A stretch of DNA of 64,000 bases from Sphingobium sp. KCTC 72723 (GCF_014280435.1 NZ_CP060388.1:2679501-2743500), one strand, 5' to 3'; positions 8,124 to 17,871 are shown, counted from the first letter of the stretch. The notes: generated from the letters alone by a model not told the origin. Numbers and translations: made by a program.

Positions 8124-9788
8124 TCAATTAGCGGCATCCATGGCAGCAATGTAGGCGAATGTCATGCTGGGACCTATGCTCGCCCCGCCCCCTGGATAGG
8201 CGCCACGAAAGAGAGAATTCGCATCAATCCCGACAGCATAGAGACCTGCAACGGGACGGGCCTCTGCATCCAACACACGGGCAGAGGAATCGGTTTCCAG
8301 GCCATTTACCGTGCAAAACTCGCCCAGCCGGACTTCTACGGCATAGAACGGACCCGGCTCCACCGGACCTACAGCAGGATTGGGGTAGTGCATGGAATCA
8401 CCTTGTTCGACAGTATAGGCGTCTTCCCCCTTGTGAAAATCGGGATCCTGTCCGATCCGCGCGAAGATATTGAAGCGATCAATGGTTTCGGCAAATATGG
8501 TTGCGTTGATGCCGAGCTGGTCAGCCAAGGCAGCTATTGTGGGTGCCGTCTTTAAATATCCGTTGCGGATATAATTTTTGTACGGTAGCGGCGCGGGTTT
8601 TACATAACCCAAGCCATAGGTCCGCAATGCGTCGTGGCAGCAGATTATCCACGCTGAACGCATGTTCCTACGGATCATCACATTGCCCAAGGCCTGATAG
8701 GATGTGCCTTCGTTGACGAAACGTCGTCCAGTCGGGTCGATCATCAGGAAGCCCGGAAACGCCCGGTCGCGGAAGATATGCGGATGGTGGAGGGGATTGC
8801 CGCGCCGATCTTCCATGGTTGACAGCGCAGCCCAAATTCCGTTGGCGACATTGTTCGGGACGATTTGTCCGCCCACTTGTTCGCCTGCCATAAGGCCGTC
8901 ACCAACATTTGTGTCAGGCTGGAGAGTGTAGCCTGGAACGGTAAGCGGCAGGAATGTATGGCGCATCGCTTCATTGCCGCCGTAGCCGCCGCTCGCCAAT
9001 ATCACTCCACGCCGAGCGAGAACCAGTCGTTCCTTGCCATTCTGGCACAGGATCACGCCCCGTACAGCGCGCCCTTCAATGTGCAGTCTCTGCATCGGCG
9101 CTGATTGCCAAAGGGTCACACCCTTTTTTCGTGCCGTAAATAGTAGCGCGCCGATCAACGCATTCCCCCCGACGAGCCGGGTTGGACGACCGTGACGCAG
9201 CAGGTCACGGATGTAGCGCCCCACCTTTCGCGCGGTATACAAGAAAGCTGCACGATTTCGAAGCGCCGTCCCGAAATGCGCGACGTCGGCATAGGCGACT
9301 TGCATACCGCCAAAGATGGTCAGACTGGGAAGTCCGGGGCTGATCCGCGCCAAATCCTTGCCAAGGCGCCGACCGTCGAATTCGGCTGCGCCGATGCTGC
9401 GCCCTCGCGCGGCGCCCTTGCGGTTCGGCTCGTAATCCAGGCTATGCCAGTTGTCGAAGCGTAGGGCGCTGTGCGTCTCCATCATGCTGACCATGTCCGG
9501 GCCATGTTTCAGAAAAGCGCCGATCTTTGCTTCGTCATAAAAACTGCCCATCAGGTCGCGGAGATAGTCGTCAGCCTGTTCCGGGCTGTCGGGCAGACCG
9601 GCGGCGGCCATATGCGGGTTGTTCGGTATCCAGGCAACCGCGCCCGACCGCGCCGTGGTGCCGCCGAACGTCTCCGCCTTCTCGATCACAAGAACGGACA
9701 GGCCGCGATGCGCCGCCACGACTGCGGCGGTGAGGCCGGCCGCGCCAGAGCCGACCACCACCAGATCGAACGTCGATTCCTCATCCAT
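8124..9788 (-). CDS. FAD-dependent oxidoreductase, KstD/fumarate-reductase-like
   Basis: A 554-residue flavoprotein with the Rossmann motif VVVGSGAAGLTAA at residues 9-21, the acidic end of the second strand (VIEKA) and a second FAD contact region near the C-terminus (GLYAVGIDANSLFRGAYPGGGASIG). This pattern is that of the FAD_binding_2 group: 3-ketosteroid dehydrogenases, fumarate reductases and related ene-dehydrogenases. No signal peptide is seen, so it should be cytoplasmic. It is the last gene of the leftward catabolic operon, 60 bases after the cytochrome c gene. It probably introduces or removes a C=C bond next to a carbonyl in the pathway substrate; the exact substrate cannot be inferred. 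Confidence 0.8.
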   Translation of the reverse strand: MDEESTFDLVVVGSGAAGLTAAVVAAHRGLSVLVIEKAETFGGTTARSGAVAWIPNNPHMAAAGLPDSPEQADDYLRDLMGSFYDEAKIGAFLKHGPDMVSMMETHSALRFDNWHSLDYEPNRKGAARGRSIGAAEFDGRRLGKDLARISPGLPSLTIFGGMQVAYADVAHFGTALRNRAAFLYTARKVGRYIRDLLRHGRPTRLVGGNALIGALLFTARKKGVTLWQSAPMQRLHIEGRAVRGVILCQNGKERLVLARRGVILASGGYGGNEAMRHTFLPLTVPGYTLQPDTNVGDGLMAGEQVGGQIVPNNVANGIWAALSTMEDRRGNPLHHPHIFRDRAFPGFLMIDPTGRRFVNEGTSYQALGNVMIRRNMRSAWIICCHDALRTYGLGYVKPAPLPYKNYIRNGYLKTAPTIAALADQLGINATIFAETIDRFNIFARIGQDPDFHKGEDAYTVEQGDSMHYPNPAVGPVEPGPFYAVEVRLGEFCTVNGLETDSSARVLDAEARPVAGLYAVGIDANSLFRGAYPGGGASIGPSMTFAYIAAMDAAN

Positions 9789-9848
9789 TATCGTGTCCTT
9801 GACTATGAAGCTATGGGAACGGGGAAACGTGCCAGTCTCTCGCTATCG

Positions 9849-10310
9849 TTAGTCCGGCCGGGCGCCAGCTTTCACCCAGCGGCGCAGTCTGGCGATCGAC
9901 TCTGCATCCAGCGCGCCCGTCAGAGGCATCCGCTCTCCCGATCCGCCGGCCTGGACATGCGTGCCTTCCACCTTGCGGATGAGGTAGCTCTGCTCTGGCT
10001 GGCCCGGCGCGATATAGGGAAGGATGCTTTCCCCGCTCTTCACCGCCACTATGGCTGCATAAGCTGACCCATTTTCCAGATTCAGGTTGCCCGAAGCTCC
10101 TTGCGCCTGATGGCACGCCACACAATTGGCGTCGAAAATCGGCTGAATATCCCTACTGAAATCCGGACCTTCCGATACGCTCTGCGGCTTCTCCGCCTCT
10201 TTGTCAGCGACCTGCTTCCCGACGTCCGAGCAGCCACAGATCAATGCCATCGAGAGGCAGGCCAAAGTCCATCCACGCTGCCAGGCATTTGGCCATCGCT
10301 TATTTTTCAT
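9849..10310 (-). CDS. Cytochrome c-type lipoprotein
   Basis: A 153-residue protein with an N-terminal hydrophobic segment ending in ICGC (Cys27), a plausible lipobox, and a single haem-binding CVACH at residues 63-67. A downstream ERMPLTG segment could provide the axial Met. The overall pattern (DFSRDIQPIFDANC) resembles small mono-haem proteins related to the PSCyt1 group. It would be anchored in the periplasm and pass electrons, most plausibly from the Tat-exported flavoprotein encoded immediately upstream, four bases away. The two together would form an exported flavin-cytochrome dehydrogenase. Partner assignment is inference from adjacency. Confidence 0.8.
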   Translation of the reverse strand: MKNKRWPNAWQRGWTLACLSMALICGCSDVGKQVADKEAEKPQSVSEGPDFSRDIQPIFDANCVACHQAQGASGNLNLENGSAYAAIVAVKSGESILPYIAPGQPEQSYLIRKVEGTHVQAGGSGERMPLTGALDAESIARLRRWVKAGARPD

Positions 10311-10314
10311 TGCA

Positions 10315-12105
10315 TCATCCTCGCGCAGCCGCGGGTAATTTTACGCCAGCGTCATCCTTCACCCGCTCCTGGGCCGCGTTCATTCCCGCCAGATAGCCAT
10401 AGGTCATCGCCAGGCCGAGCGTGCATCCGCCGCCCCAATAGCTTCGGCCAGCCGGTGACGAAATGCAGTTGCCCGCGCCGTACAGACCTGGGATCGGAAC
10501 GTCCGACGTATCCACTATCTGCGCCTTGGGATTGATGACAGGACCGCCGTTGGTGTCGAGCACGCCCGACCCCAGGATGATGGCGTAATAGGGGCCTTGC
10601 GCCTGAAGCGGATACATGGTGGCGTTGGGCGTCCCACCGCTTGTCCACGACGTGCCTTCGCGCGGGATCGACGTGTAGCTGAGCCAGTCCCTGTCCCATT
10701 GGAAGGCACCGCGGCGGAACTGCGGATCGGTGCCGGCCTGCGCATATTCGTTAAACGCAGCGATCGTCTTGGCCATGTTCGCCGAAAAGCCACCGTCGAG
10801 GCGGACCTCACCCCAGCGGTCGGCATGACGGTCCAGGCGGGCCTGGACCGCGACGGCCAGAGCGGGCAGGCTGTCGGCCTGGATGACGTAGGAGGCTTGC
10901 GCGCCTGCGACTGGCAGAGGGAAATTGTTCGCGAACAAATCGGCGACGCGCCGGTCGTAGATCATAAACAGGAACTGGTTTGGATATTCCTCCCGATTGG
11001 CATCCCATGTGAAATGCACTTTCGCCCGGTCGTGATAATTATGCTTTTCATTGACCACGCGCTCGCCATATTTATTGACGATGACCATGCTGTCGCCGGG
11101 TGGCTGCCAGATGCCCTTGGGAACACTGGGCAGATCGAGCGTATGCTCCATCACCACCTGCATCCGCCAAGCATTGTTGAGGTTGCCGAGCTTCGCATCG
11201 ACGGCCTGCGCCATCGTGATGAAATCGCCTTCGCTGGTGGGAACCGCGCACGTCCCGTAGATCGGGGCCGGCTGGAAATTGCGCATCATCTCCTTGTTAT
11301 GCGCAAAGCCGCCGGTGGCGAAAATCACCGCCTTGCGCGCCCTTAGCCTTACGATCGCCTTATTAGGCGTGGCCAATTCCAGGCCGATCACTTCGCCGTT
11401 TCCATTGCGCAATATCGCCTGTGCGGGGTGCTTGAGCAGAAACATGACCTTGCGCTCATCCAGCCAGGCCTTGAGCTGCCGCACCAGTTCGACGCCCAGG
11501 CCATAACTGCCATCGGGCTTTTGCGTCATAATCTGACGGCCAAGAGGAACCTTATTCTCTGGCCCCTCATAATAGTCAGGCAGTTGCAGGATCTGCGTAG
11601 TCTTGAGCGCGTCGATGCTTTCCATGAACTCGAACGCCTTGGACGCATTATCGTAAAATGCCTCCATCAGCCGATATTCCGGCTCCGCTATGCCAAAGAA
11701 GGGCGCTCCGCTACGATAGAGGTGCGGCCGGGCACAGCGGGCCATGTAGCGCAGGGCGTCATCACGGTCGTCCACCTTGCCCTTGGCGCGCAGGAAGCGG
11801 TTGTTGGGAACCCACATGCCGCCTTCCGACTTGGTCGATGTTCCGCCATAGGTGGGGCCTTTCTCCACCATGATCACCGACGCGCCCTGGTTCACGGCCG
11901 CAACGGCTGCCGACAGCGCAGCCGCCCCCGTCCCGACAATCAATATGTCGGTCTCCTGCGCCCATTCGACAGCATTTCCCGCCGGGCGCGACATGGTCGC
12001 GCCCGCAGCAAAGCCCAGCCCTCCGCCAACCGCAGCACCGGCAGCCGTCGAGAAGAATTGCCGACGCGATGAAACAGGTCGGGCAGATGTCGGATGGTTT
12101 GCCAT
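10315..12105 (-). CDS. Tat-exported FAD-dependent dehydrogenase
   Basis: About 596 residues. The N-terminus contains SSRRQFF (Arg14-Arg15) followed by an Ala/Gly-rich hydrophobic stretch, a twin-arginine signal, so the folded flavoprotein should be exported. Then comes the dinucleotide motif LIVGTGAAALSAAVAA and, at the end, GLYGAGNCISSPAGRSYWGGGCTLG, a typical FAD_binding_2 C-terminal contact. The ATG at 12105 is preferred over 12117 because GAGG precedes it. It lies directly upstream of the cytochrome c gene and downstream of the TonB receptor. It is distinct from the second, cytoplasmic flavoprotein of the operon, giving one periplasmic and one cytoplasmic dehydrogenase of the same family. 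Confidence 0.82.
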   Translation of the reverse strand: MANHPTSARPVSSRRQFFSTAAGAAVGGGLGFAAGATMSRPAGNAVEWAQETDILIVGTGAAALSAAVAAVNQGASVIMVEKGPTYGGTSTKSEGGMWVPNNRFLRAKGKVDDRDDALRYMARCARPHLYRSGAPFFGIAEPEYRLMEAFYDNASKAFEFMESIDALKTTQILQLPDYYEGPENKVPLGRQIMTQKPDGSYGLGVELVRQLKAWLDERKVMFLLKHPAQAILRNGNGEVIGLELATPNKAIVRLRARKAVIFATGGFAHNKEMMRNFQPAPIYGTCAVPTSEGDFITMAQAVDAKLGNLNNAWRMQVVMEHTLDLPSVPKGIWQPPGDSMVIVNKYGERVVNEKHNYHDRAKVHFTWDANREEYPNQFLFMIYDRRVADLFANNFPLPVAGAQASYVIQADSLPALAVAVQARLDRHADRWGEVRLDGGFSANMAKTIAAFNEYAQAGTDPQFRRGAFQWDRDWLSYTSIPREGTSWTSGGTPNATMYPLQAQGPYYAIILGSGVLDTNGGPVINPKAQIVDTSDVPIPGLYGAGNCISSPAGRSYWGGGCTLGLAMTYGYLAGMNAAQERVKDDAGVKLPAAARG

Positions 12106-12155
12106 GTCGATCCTCAACAGATTTGGCCGCGATGCTTTACCGTTCGAGTCTTGGC

Positions 12156-14417
12156 TCAGTAATCGAAAGCTATCGTCAGTCCGTAAGTACGCGGCGGCTT
12201 GACGAAACCGATGACCGGCGAGCCAAGCAGGGTCGTTGCGACCTGCCCGGATGCGCGGATAGTTTCATTGCCGATATTGCGGATGAAGCCCGTCAGTCGC
12301 AGTCCGCCGTCGGTGCGGTAGGTGACGAAGGCGTTCTGGGTGCTGAACGCGGGCTGTGACACATGATTGAGGTTGAAGGGCGAGAAATAGATCCGGTCAG
12401 ACCAGTTGCTTTCGCCCCGAATTGTCAGCGAACCGCCGGGCACGTCGATGCTATATTGGGCCGAAAGGTCGATCGTATATTTTGGTGCCTGCGGCAGGCT
12501 GTTCCCTGAAAGGTCGAAGGCGGGGACGCCATTTTCGTCCAGTGTCGTGCCGTCCCCGGCTGGTCGCGCCTGATCCGCCGTCACATAATCCTTGAAACGT
12601 GTATGCAGCCAACTGGCGTTGAGCGTGAGGATGAAGTCGCGCACAGGCTCCAGCGTGAACTCTCCCTCCACACCGTAAATTTCGGCAGCCGCAGCGTTTT
12701 CCAAGACCAGCAATTGCCCCTGAACCTTGCCCACCTGAAGATCGGAATAGTCATAATAGAAGCCGGACAGGTTCGCGCGGAGATGGCCGTCGAGCAGAGT
12801 CGATTTCAGGCCTATTTCATAGGCGTCGACTTTTTCGGGTTCGAGTGCGGGACCGGTCGAACCCAGGTTGAACGTCCCCGCCTTGAAGCCCTTGGAGTAG
12901 GAGGCATAGATCATGAAGTCGCGCGCGATGTCGAAATCGACGCCGATCTTGGGTGTGAAGGATTTGAAGGTCTTGCTGTCCCGGTTGGCCGGAAAGCGGG
13001 GACCTGCGGCGGGATCGTACAGATCATCGAAATTGAAGTCGAATTGGTCGGCGACTTTCTTCTTTTCCCAGCTATAGCGCGCGCCCAGCGTCAGGCGCAG
13101 GGCATCGGTGATCGAGTAGCTGTCCTGCGCGAAGACGGCGGCGGCGGCGGTCTTGAGGCGTCCGCCAGAGTAGAAACCCTGGACGAACAGGTCCGGGCCG
13201 CCCACGGTACGCAGATTGAGCGGCCCCTGGATGAAGCCGTCGATCGTTTCGTGCATATAGAAGGCGCCGACGACCAGCTTGTTGCGGTCGGTGTCTAGAT
13301 TGAGTTGCAGTTCCTGCGTATATTCGTCCGACGTCTCGCCGAAGGTGATCGGGAAAAGGTCGAGGCCCAGCGGATTGAGGTCCGAGTTCACGAGGAACGT
13401 GCTGCTGCGATAGGCGGTGAGCGAACGCAGCGAGAGCGTGTCGCTCAGCTCATAGGAAATATCAGCGCGCGCACCCCAGAATTCGGCTCTGTTGGACGGC
13501 TCACGGACACTGGCCACGTTGCGTGGGCCAGGATCGAACCCGCCGAGCAGCAGGCCGGTCGGCGTGACCGGATCGCCCGACGCGGTGAAACCGGCCGGAC
13601 CGAAATAATGATAGATGTTCGACCTGTCCTTCTGGTGATAATAATCGGCCCCCAGCAGGATCGTCAGCCGCTCGGTCGGCTCGAACAGCAACTGTCCGCG
13701 GATTGCCTGCGAATGTTTGTTATCGACGTCTGCGCCCGTCAGACGATTTTCGCCGTAACCGGAATGGCTCTGGATCTGGCCCGCCAGCCGTATCGCGACC
13801 TTGTCGCTCAGGCCCGTCGAATAATGGGCTTCCGCGTTGATGGCGTCATAATTACCGTAGGTCAGGCTGACGCCCGCCTTGGTGGTGAAAGTGGGGCGGT
13901 TGGTGATGATGTTGACGCTGCCGCCAGTGGCGTTGCGGCCATAGAGCGTCCCTTGCGGTCCGCGCAACACCTCGACCCGTTCGACATCGTAGAAGGAGGC
14001 GAGGGCGGCCGCCGAGCGGGAGAAGAACACGCCGTCCTGATTGAAGGCGACACTGCTTTCCGCGCCGGTCGAAATATTGTCGACGCCGATCCCGCGCAGG
14101 GTCAGCCGGGCCTGTCCCACCTGTTCGGAGACGTTAAGGCCGGGGACGGTGGAGGCGATCGCAGTCAGGTCCGTCGAACCGCGCTGGGCCAACGCCGCGC
14201 CGCTGATGGCGGATACGGCGATGGGAATGTCCTGCACGGATTCCGCGCGCTTCTGGGCGGTCACGACGATGTCGGCGATGCCTGTCGTTTCGGGTGCAGT
14301 GGCCGCCGCGCCTTCGACACTCTGTTGCGCGGCCGCTTGGGCAAACGCCGGTGTTGTAGAAAGCGCGATGGCCGCTACGCTCGACAGAGCCGCGCTGCGT
14401 AAGTATCGATAAGTCAT
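12156..14417 (-). CDS. TonB-dependent outer-membrane receptor
   Basis: About 753 residues starting at the ATG at 14417, which has GGGAGGAC just upstream; the longer frame to 14501 lacks a signal peptide. The mature protein begins after a Sec signal ending PAFAQA. The plug domain follows (DIVVTAQKR as TonB-box region, then RGPQGTLYGRNATGG, the classical end of the plug), then a 22-strand barrel ending in an aromatic residue (AFDY). It should import the pathway substrate or a related hydrophobic compound across the outer membrane, as is common for sphingomonad catabolic clusters. It is encoded between the Rieske oxygenase and the Tat flavoprotein. No FecR-type signalling extension is present. 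Confidence 0.92.
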   Translation of the reverse strand: MTYRYLRSAALSSVAAIALSTTPAFAQAAAQQSVEGAAATAPETTGIADIVVTAQKRAESVQDIPIAVSAISGAALAQRGSTDLTAIASTVPGLNVSEQVGQARLTLRGIGVDNISTGAESSVAFNQDGVFFSRSAAALASFYDVERVEVLRGPQGTLYGRNATGGSVNIITNRPTFTTKAGVSLTYGNYDAINAEAHYSTGLSDKVAIRLAGQIQSHSGYGENRLTGADVDNKHSQAIRGQLLFEPTERLTILLGADYYHQKDRSNIYHYFGPAGFTASGDPVTPTGLLLGGFDPGPRNVASVREPSNRAEFWGARADISYELSDTLSLRSLTAYRSSTFLVNSDLNPLGLDLFPITFGETSDEYTQELQLNLDTDRNKLVVGAFYMHETIDGFIQGPLNLRTVGGPDLFVQGFYSGGRLKTAAAAVFAQDSYSITDALRLTLGARYSWEKKKVADQFDFNFDDLYDPAAGPRFPANRDSKTFKSFTPKIGVDFDIARDFMIYASYSKGFKAGTFNLGSTGPALEPEKVDAYEIGLKSTLLDGHLRANLSGFYYDYSDLQVGKVQGQLLVLENAAAAEIYGVEGEFTLEPVRDFILTLNASWLHTRFKDYVTADQARPAGDGTTLDENGVPAFDLSGNSLPQAPKYTIDLSAQYSIDVPGGSLTIRGESNWSDRIYFSPFNLNHVSQPAFSTQNAFVTYRTDGGLRLTGFIRNIGNETIRASGQVATTLLGSPVIGFVKPPRTYGLTIAFDY

Positions 14418-14470
14418 ATGTCCTCCCGATTGTCGTATTTTCGTTGTTTTTGAGCCGCTGATGCTGTTGT

Positions 14471-15544
14471 TCAGCCCGCCACCTTGACCTCTTCCCGACA
14501 CAGCCTAGCTATTTTGCGCCGCACCCTGATCGCGGCGGCATCGCTCGACAGGATGGCTGGCCGCATGTCCCAGAAATCCCGGCCGGCCATCCTGTCCTGC
14601 ACTGCCTCGATCATCGGATTGTCTTCTTCGAGGAAGATGCGGTTCTGCAATTCCCCGATAATGCGCGGCTGCCAGGCGTCCATATCCGCGTAGGAGCCGG
14701 AACTGCCGAAGAAATAATGGGTGGTTCGTTCCGTCTCGGGCGTGAAGATGTGGAAGGCATAGCCGCCCTCATCCTGCACCGCCGGTTCGCCCGGCAGCAC
14801 CGCGCCGAAATCGAGGATCATCGCCGAGGGCGCATGCCATTCGACATTGTTCCACTGGTCGCACAGCTGGCCCTCCAGCGGTCCGAAGGGGCAGATCGTG
14901 CCGGGCATCCACAATTCGGCGCGGATCGCGCCATCCTGTTCGCGCACGTGTATGTCGCCCGCCCGCATGCTTTCGTTGCCGAGCGAGCCGTCGTGCAGAT
15001 AGTGGACATGGGTCAGGTCCATGATGTTGTCGGTTTCGAGCAACCAGTTGCCCTGGACGTGCAGATAATTGCCGATATTCTCGTGGCCGCCGGGCATGGG
15101 TATCCGCGATAGGGGTGGGATCAGGTCGGGATTGACCTGTTCCCTGTCGCCCAGCCAGATCCAGATTCCCCGATGCCGCTCGACCACGGGATGGGATTGA
15201 ACGCAGGTACCGGGCGGAAAGCTGCTGTAGGCAGACGCATTGCCCAGGCACATGCCGGCCGCATCGAAACGCAGGCCATGATAGCCGCATTGGACGACAC
15301 CGTCCTGCACCCGGCCCCTGGAGAGGGGAGCGAACCGGTGCGGACACATGTCGTCCAATGCTGCAGGCGCGCCATCCGCGTCGCGAAAGAGGACCACCGG
15401 CCGATCGAGCAGGGTGCGCGCCAGCAGCCGATCGCGTGCCAGGTCATCGGCCCAGCAGGCCATGTACCAAGCATTGCGCGGATAGCTGCAATGGTGAACC
15501 CGTGTCGACAATGCCTTCTCCTCTGCATGTCTGGAAGACGTCAT
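14471..15544 (-). CDS. Rieske non-haem iron oxygenase (VanA/phthalate-type, single subunit)
   Basis: A 357-residue oxygenase component. The Rieske cluster ligands are C67-P-H69 and C86-G-Y-H89, and the mononuclear iron site reads DLTHVHYLH with His179/His184. Length and the absence of a beta-subunit gene next to it fit the vanillate O-demethylase/phthalate 4,5-dioxygenase/ketosteroid 9-hydroxylase group, enzymes that hydroxylate or demethylate aromatic or polycyclic substrates. AAGGAAGG precedes the ATG. No reductase or ferredoxin gene is found in the cluster, so it must borrow electrons from a partner elsewhere. Its closeness to the TonB receptor suggests action early in the pathway. Confidence 0.88.
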   Translation of the reverse strand: MTSSRHAEEKALSTRVHHCSYPRNAWYMACWADDLARDRLLARTLLDRPVVLFRDADGAPAALDDMCPHRFAPLSRGRVQDGVVQCGYHGLRFDAAGMCLGNASAYSSFPPGTCVQSHPVVERHRGIWIWLGDREQVNPDLIPPLSRIPMPGGHENIGNYLHVQGNWLLETDNIMDLTHVHYLHDGSLGNESMRAGDIHVREQDGAIRAELWMPGTICPFGPLEGQLCDQWNNVEWHAPSAMILDFGAVLPGEPAVQDEGGYAFHIFTPETERTTHYFFGSSGSYADMDAWQPRIIGELQNRIFLEEDNPMIEAVQDRMAGRDFWDMRPAILSSDAAAIRVRRKIARLCREEVKVAG

Positions 15545-15648
15545 TTCATCGCGCCTTCCTTGACCTGAACCTTATTGCGCCGCACCTGATGCATCCAATT
15601 GTCCTTGCTGATGGCAAGCATAAGAGCAGGATATTGGCGGCGCGTTTC

Positions 15649-16689
15649 CTACCAATGCGCCGTCGGCAGCCCGGCGACCGGCGATGTGAAGGCGGGGATG
15701 CTGGTCCCTCGCAGCGAGCCCAGGCAGGCGGTGCGCAGGTCCGGCCCGGCAAAGGTCACGCTGGCGAGCCAAGGGGCGATCGCCCCGCCGCAGGCCGCCA
15801 GGGTGTCGAACGAAACCGGCGCGCCACTTGCAAATTCCGCCTCGAACCGGTCGGTTGCCTGACTGTTGCCGAATGCGGCGAGTTCCAGGCAGTTGCCATC
15901 GGGCGTGATCGCGACCAGCCGGTCAGCGAAGATCATCGTCGCCCATAAATTGCCATAGGCGTCGAAGCAGATACCGTCGATCACGCCGCGACCGAGCGAG
16001 GAAGGTCCGTAGACCTCACGATCGCTGAGCGAGCCATCCGCGCCAACGCGCAGGCGGGTGACGCACTTGCCGGTAGTTTCAGCGACGTAGAGCCATTCTT
16101 CTGCCGCATCGAGGCGGACTTCGTTGGTGAAGGCGAAGCCATCCGCGACCACGCGGATGCCGCTGTCGTCCACCAGCGCGATATAGCCATCGCGGATCGT
16201 GGGGGTAATCGCATCAGTCCATGGATTGACCATGGTGGAAACGGTGAGCCACAATCGCCCCTTGCTGTCGCGCAGAACGAAATTGACCTTTCCCATCGGC
16301 TTGCCGTCGATCCGGTCGTGCAGCACGCGGGTCGCGCCGGTGTCTCGGTCCATGATTTCCAGCCGGTCGGTGCCGAAATTGGAGATCAGGATCATGTTGT
16401 CCGGCCCGAAGGCGATGCCGTTGGGGAGCGTGCCGGACACCAGGCTCTGCTCCGCATCACCCGACAGGTCGAAATGGGCGTCGGCGCTCTGACATATCAG
16501 TGTCTGCGTGCCATCCGGCGTGATCCGCATCACGCCCCCGCGCGCGTCGGCTGACCATAGGGTGCCGTCGCGCTGCGCCAATATACATTCCGGGCGTTGC
16601 AGGTCATGGCCGATCATGCGCAGCATATGATCCTCTACGCGGAAGCCGACCAGTGGGTTGGGACCGCGCCCCTGCCGGATCAGGGTCAT
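15649..16689 (-). CDS. SMP-30/gluconolactonase-type hydrolase
   Basis: A 346-residue six-bladed beta-propeller of the SMP-30/gluconolaconase/LRE family: repeating blades with the pattern DGTLWSADARGG, LPNGIAFGPDN, SKGRLWLTVST, FTNEVRLDAAEEWLYVAET and IDGICFDAYGNLWATM. Metal-binding residues of the family (Glu near the start, Asn and Asp in the FTNEV and DGICFD strands) are in place. Such enzymes hydrolyse lactones or similar esters. Its start overlaps the stop of the BKACE gene by four bases. In this cluster it probably opens a lactone intermediate released during ring degradation; no signal peptide is present. Confidence 0.82.
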   Translation of the reverse strand: MTLIRQGRGPNPLVGFRVEDHMLRMIGHDLQRPECILAQRDGTLWSADARGGVMRITPDGTQTLICQSADAHFDLSGDAEQSLVSGTLPNGIAFGPDNMILISNFGTDRLEIMDRDTGATRVLHDRIDGKPMGKVNFVLRDSKGRLWLTVSTMVNPWTDAITPTIRDGYIALVDDSGIRVVADGFAFTNEVRLDAAEEWLYVAETTGKCVTRLRVGADGSLSDREVYGPSSLGRGVIDGICFDAYGNLWATMIFADRLVAITPDGNCLELAAFGNSQATDRFEAEFASGAPVSFDTLAACGGAIAPWLASVTFAGPDLRTACLGSLRGTSIPAFTSPVAGLPTAHW

Positions 16690-17615
16690 GCCGCGATCCT
16701 CGTTTCCGATGCACCCTTGAGCTGTAACAGCTCACGGGCATCCTGCGGCGTCGCGACGTCGATAGACAGGCCGTGCAGGACCGCAATGATGCGTTCGACC
16801 TGCTCTGCATTGGATTTGGCCAGGCGGCCAGGTTCGCCCCAAAGCGAATCTTCCAGGCCCACGCGCACATTGCCGCCCATCGCGGCCGACATGGTCGCGA
16901 TGGGCATCTGGTGCCGCCCAGCGCCTAGCACCGACCAGACATAGTCGTCGCCGAACAGACGATCCGCCGTGCGGCGCATCATGGCGACGTCTTCGGGATG
17001 GACGCCGATGCCGCCCCGGATGCCGAATACCGACTGGATGAAGAAGGGCGGCTTCAGCAATCCGCGATCGGCGAAATGGGCGGCTGAGTAGAGATGGCCG
17101 ACATCATAGCATTCGACCTCGAACCGCGTACCCTGTGCCGAACAGCGTTCCAGGATATAGGCGATGTCGCGGAACGTGTTGCGGAAAATATAGTCGTCGC
17201 TGCCGCGCACATAGGGCTCTTCCCACGCATGTTCGAAGCAGGTGAAGCGTTGCAGCATTTCGTAGAAGGCGAAGTTCATCGACCCCATGTTGAGCGAGGC
17301 GATCTCCGGCTGGAACGTCAGGGCTGGCGCCAGCCGCTCCTCCAGCGTCAGGATCGGTGAACCGCCGGTGGTGATGTTGATGATCGCGTCGCAGCGGTCC
17401 GCAATCACCGGCAGGAAACGGCTGTAGATATCCGGGTCTTGCGTGGGCCGTCCGCTTTCGAGATCGCGGGCATGGAGGTGAACGATAGTGGCGCCGGCGC
17501 GGGCCGCCTCTATCGCGGAGGTCGCGATCTCCTCCGGCGTCACCGGCAGATGCGGCGACATGGACGGCGTATGTATTCCACCCGTCACCGCACATGTCAC
17601 GATCACCTTGCGCAT
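16686..17615 (-). CDS. Beta-keto acid cleavage enzyme (BKACE, DUF849)
   Basis: A 309-residue TIM-barrel protein of the DUF849 family. The metal site motif HLHARD (His46, His48) near the end of the second strand, the ITTGGSP segment and the ECYDVGHL strand are diagnostic. Characterised members condense a beta-keto acid with acetyl-CoA and release acetoacetate plus a new CoA ester. It is the first gene of the leftward operon, with AAGGGA upstream of the ATG, and is divergently transcribed from the extradiol dioxygenase gene across a 256-base promoter region. It could process a beta-keto acid arising from side-chain or ring degradation and feed carbon into CoA metabolism. Confidence 0.85.
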   Translation of the reverse strand: MRKVIVTCAVTGGIHTPSMSPHLPVTPEEIATSAIEAARAGATIVHLHARDLESGRPTQDPDIYSRFLPVIADRCDAIINITTGGSPILTLEERLAPALTFQPEIASLNMGSMNFAFYEMLQRFTCFEHAWEEPYVRGSDDYIFRNTFRDIAYILERCSAQGTRFEVECYDVGHLYSAAHFADRGLLKPPFFIQSVFGIRGGIGVHPEDVAMMRRTADRLFGDDYVWSVLGAGRHQMPIATMSAAMGGNVRVGLEDSLWGEPGRLAKSNAEQVERIIAVLHGLSIDVATPQDARELLQLKGASETRIAA

Positions 17616-17644
17616 CCATCGTCCCTTCAGTCATTCTGTTTGAC

Positions 17645-17688
17645 GGCAAAGTTTCCAGATCGTGGATGATACGGGAAATCACTTTGCC
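17645..17688. promoter_or_regulatory. Inverted repeat in divergent catabolic promoter
   Basis: GGCAAAGT (17645-17652) and ACTTTGCC (17681-17688) form an 8-bp perfect inverted repeat separated by 28 bases, 30-73 bases upstream of the BKACE start. Inside it TCCA-N5-TGGA forms a second small palindrome. It may be an operator of the leftward operon. Confidence 0.4.
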
Positions 17689-17742
17689 CGATGCAACGGA
17701 TAAGCCCGCCTGATCGGTTCGCGAATGTCGATAGGCAGCGAT

Positions 17743-17755
17743 TATGCCACGCATA
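17743..17755. promoter_or_regulatory. Candidate LysR box 1
   Basis: TATGCCACGCATA is a T-N11-A palindrome (TATGC-N3-GCATA) in the divergent promoter between the two catabolic operons. It differs at only two central positions from the palindrome at 23796-23808 in front of the local LysR gene, so both are probably sites for the same regulator. Confidence 0.55.
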
Positions 17756-17871
17756 CCGACAAATGATTTTTGCCCATGGTCAGGCCGTATTACCTCCGGC
17801 TTTCAACAAGGCATGGCCGTGGAAACGGACAGCCCCAGCAGGCCCGCAAAGGGCGCGGGAGGGATCGAGAC

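Noticed and set aside
13305..14402. 365-codon plus-strand frame
   Set aside because: Antisense to the TonB receptor plug and barrel.
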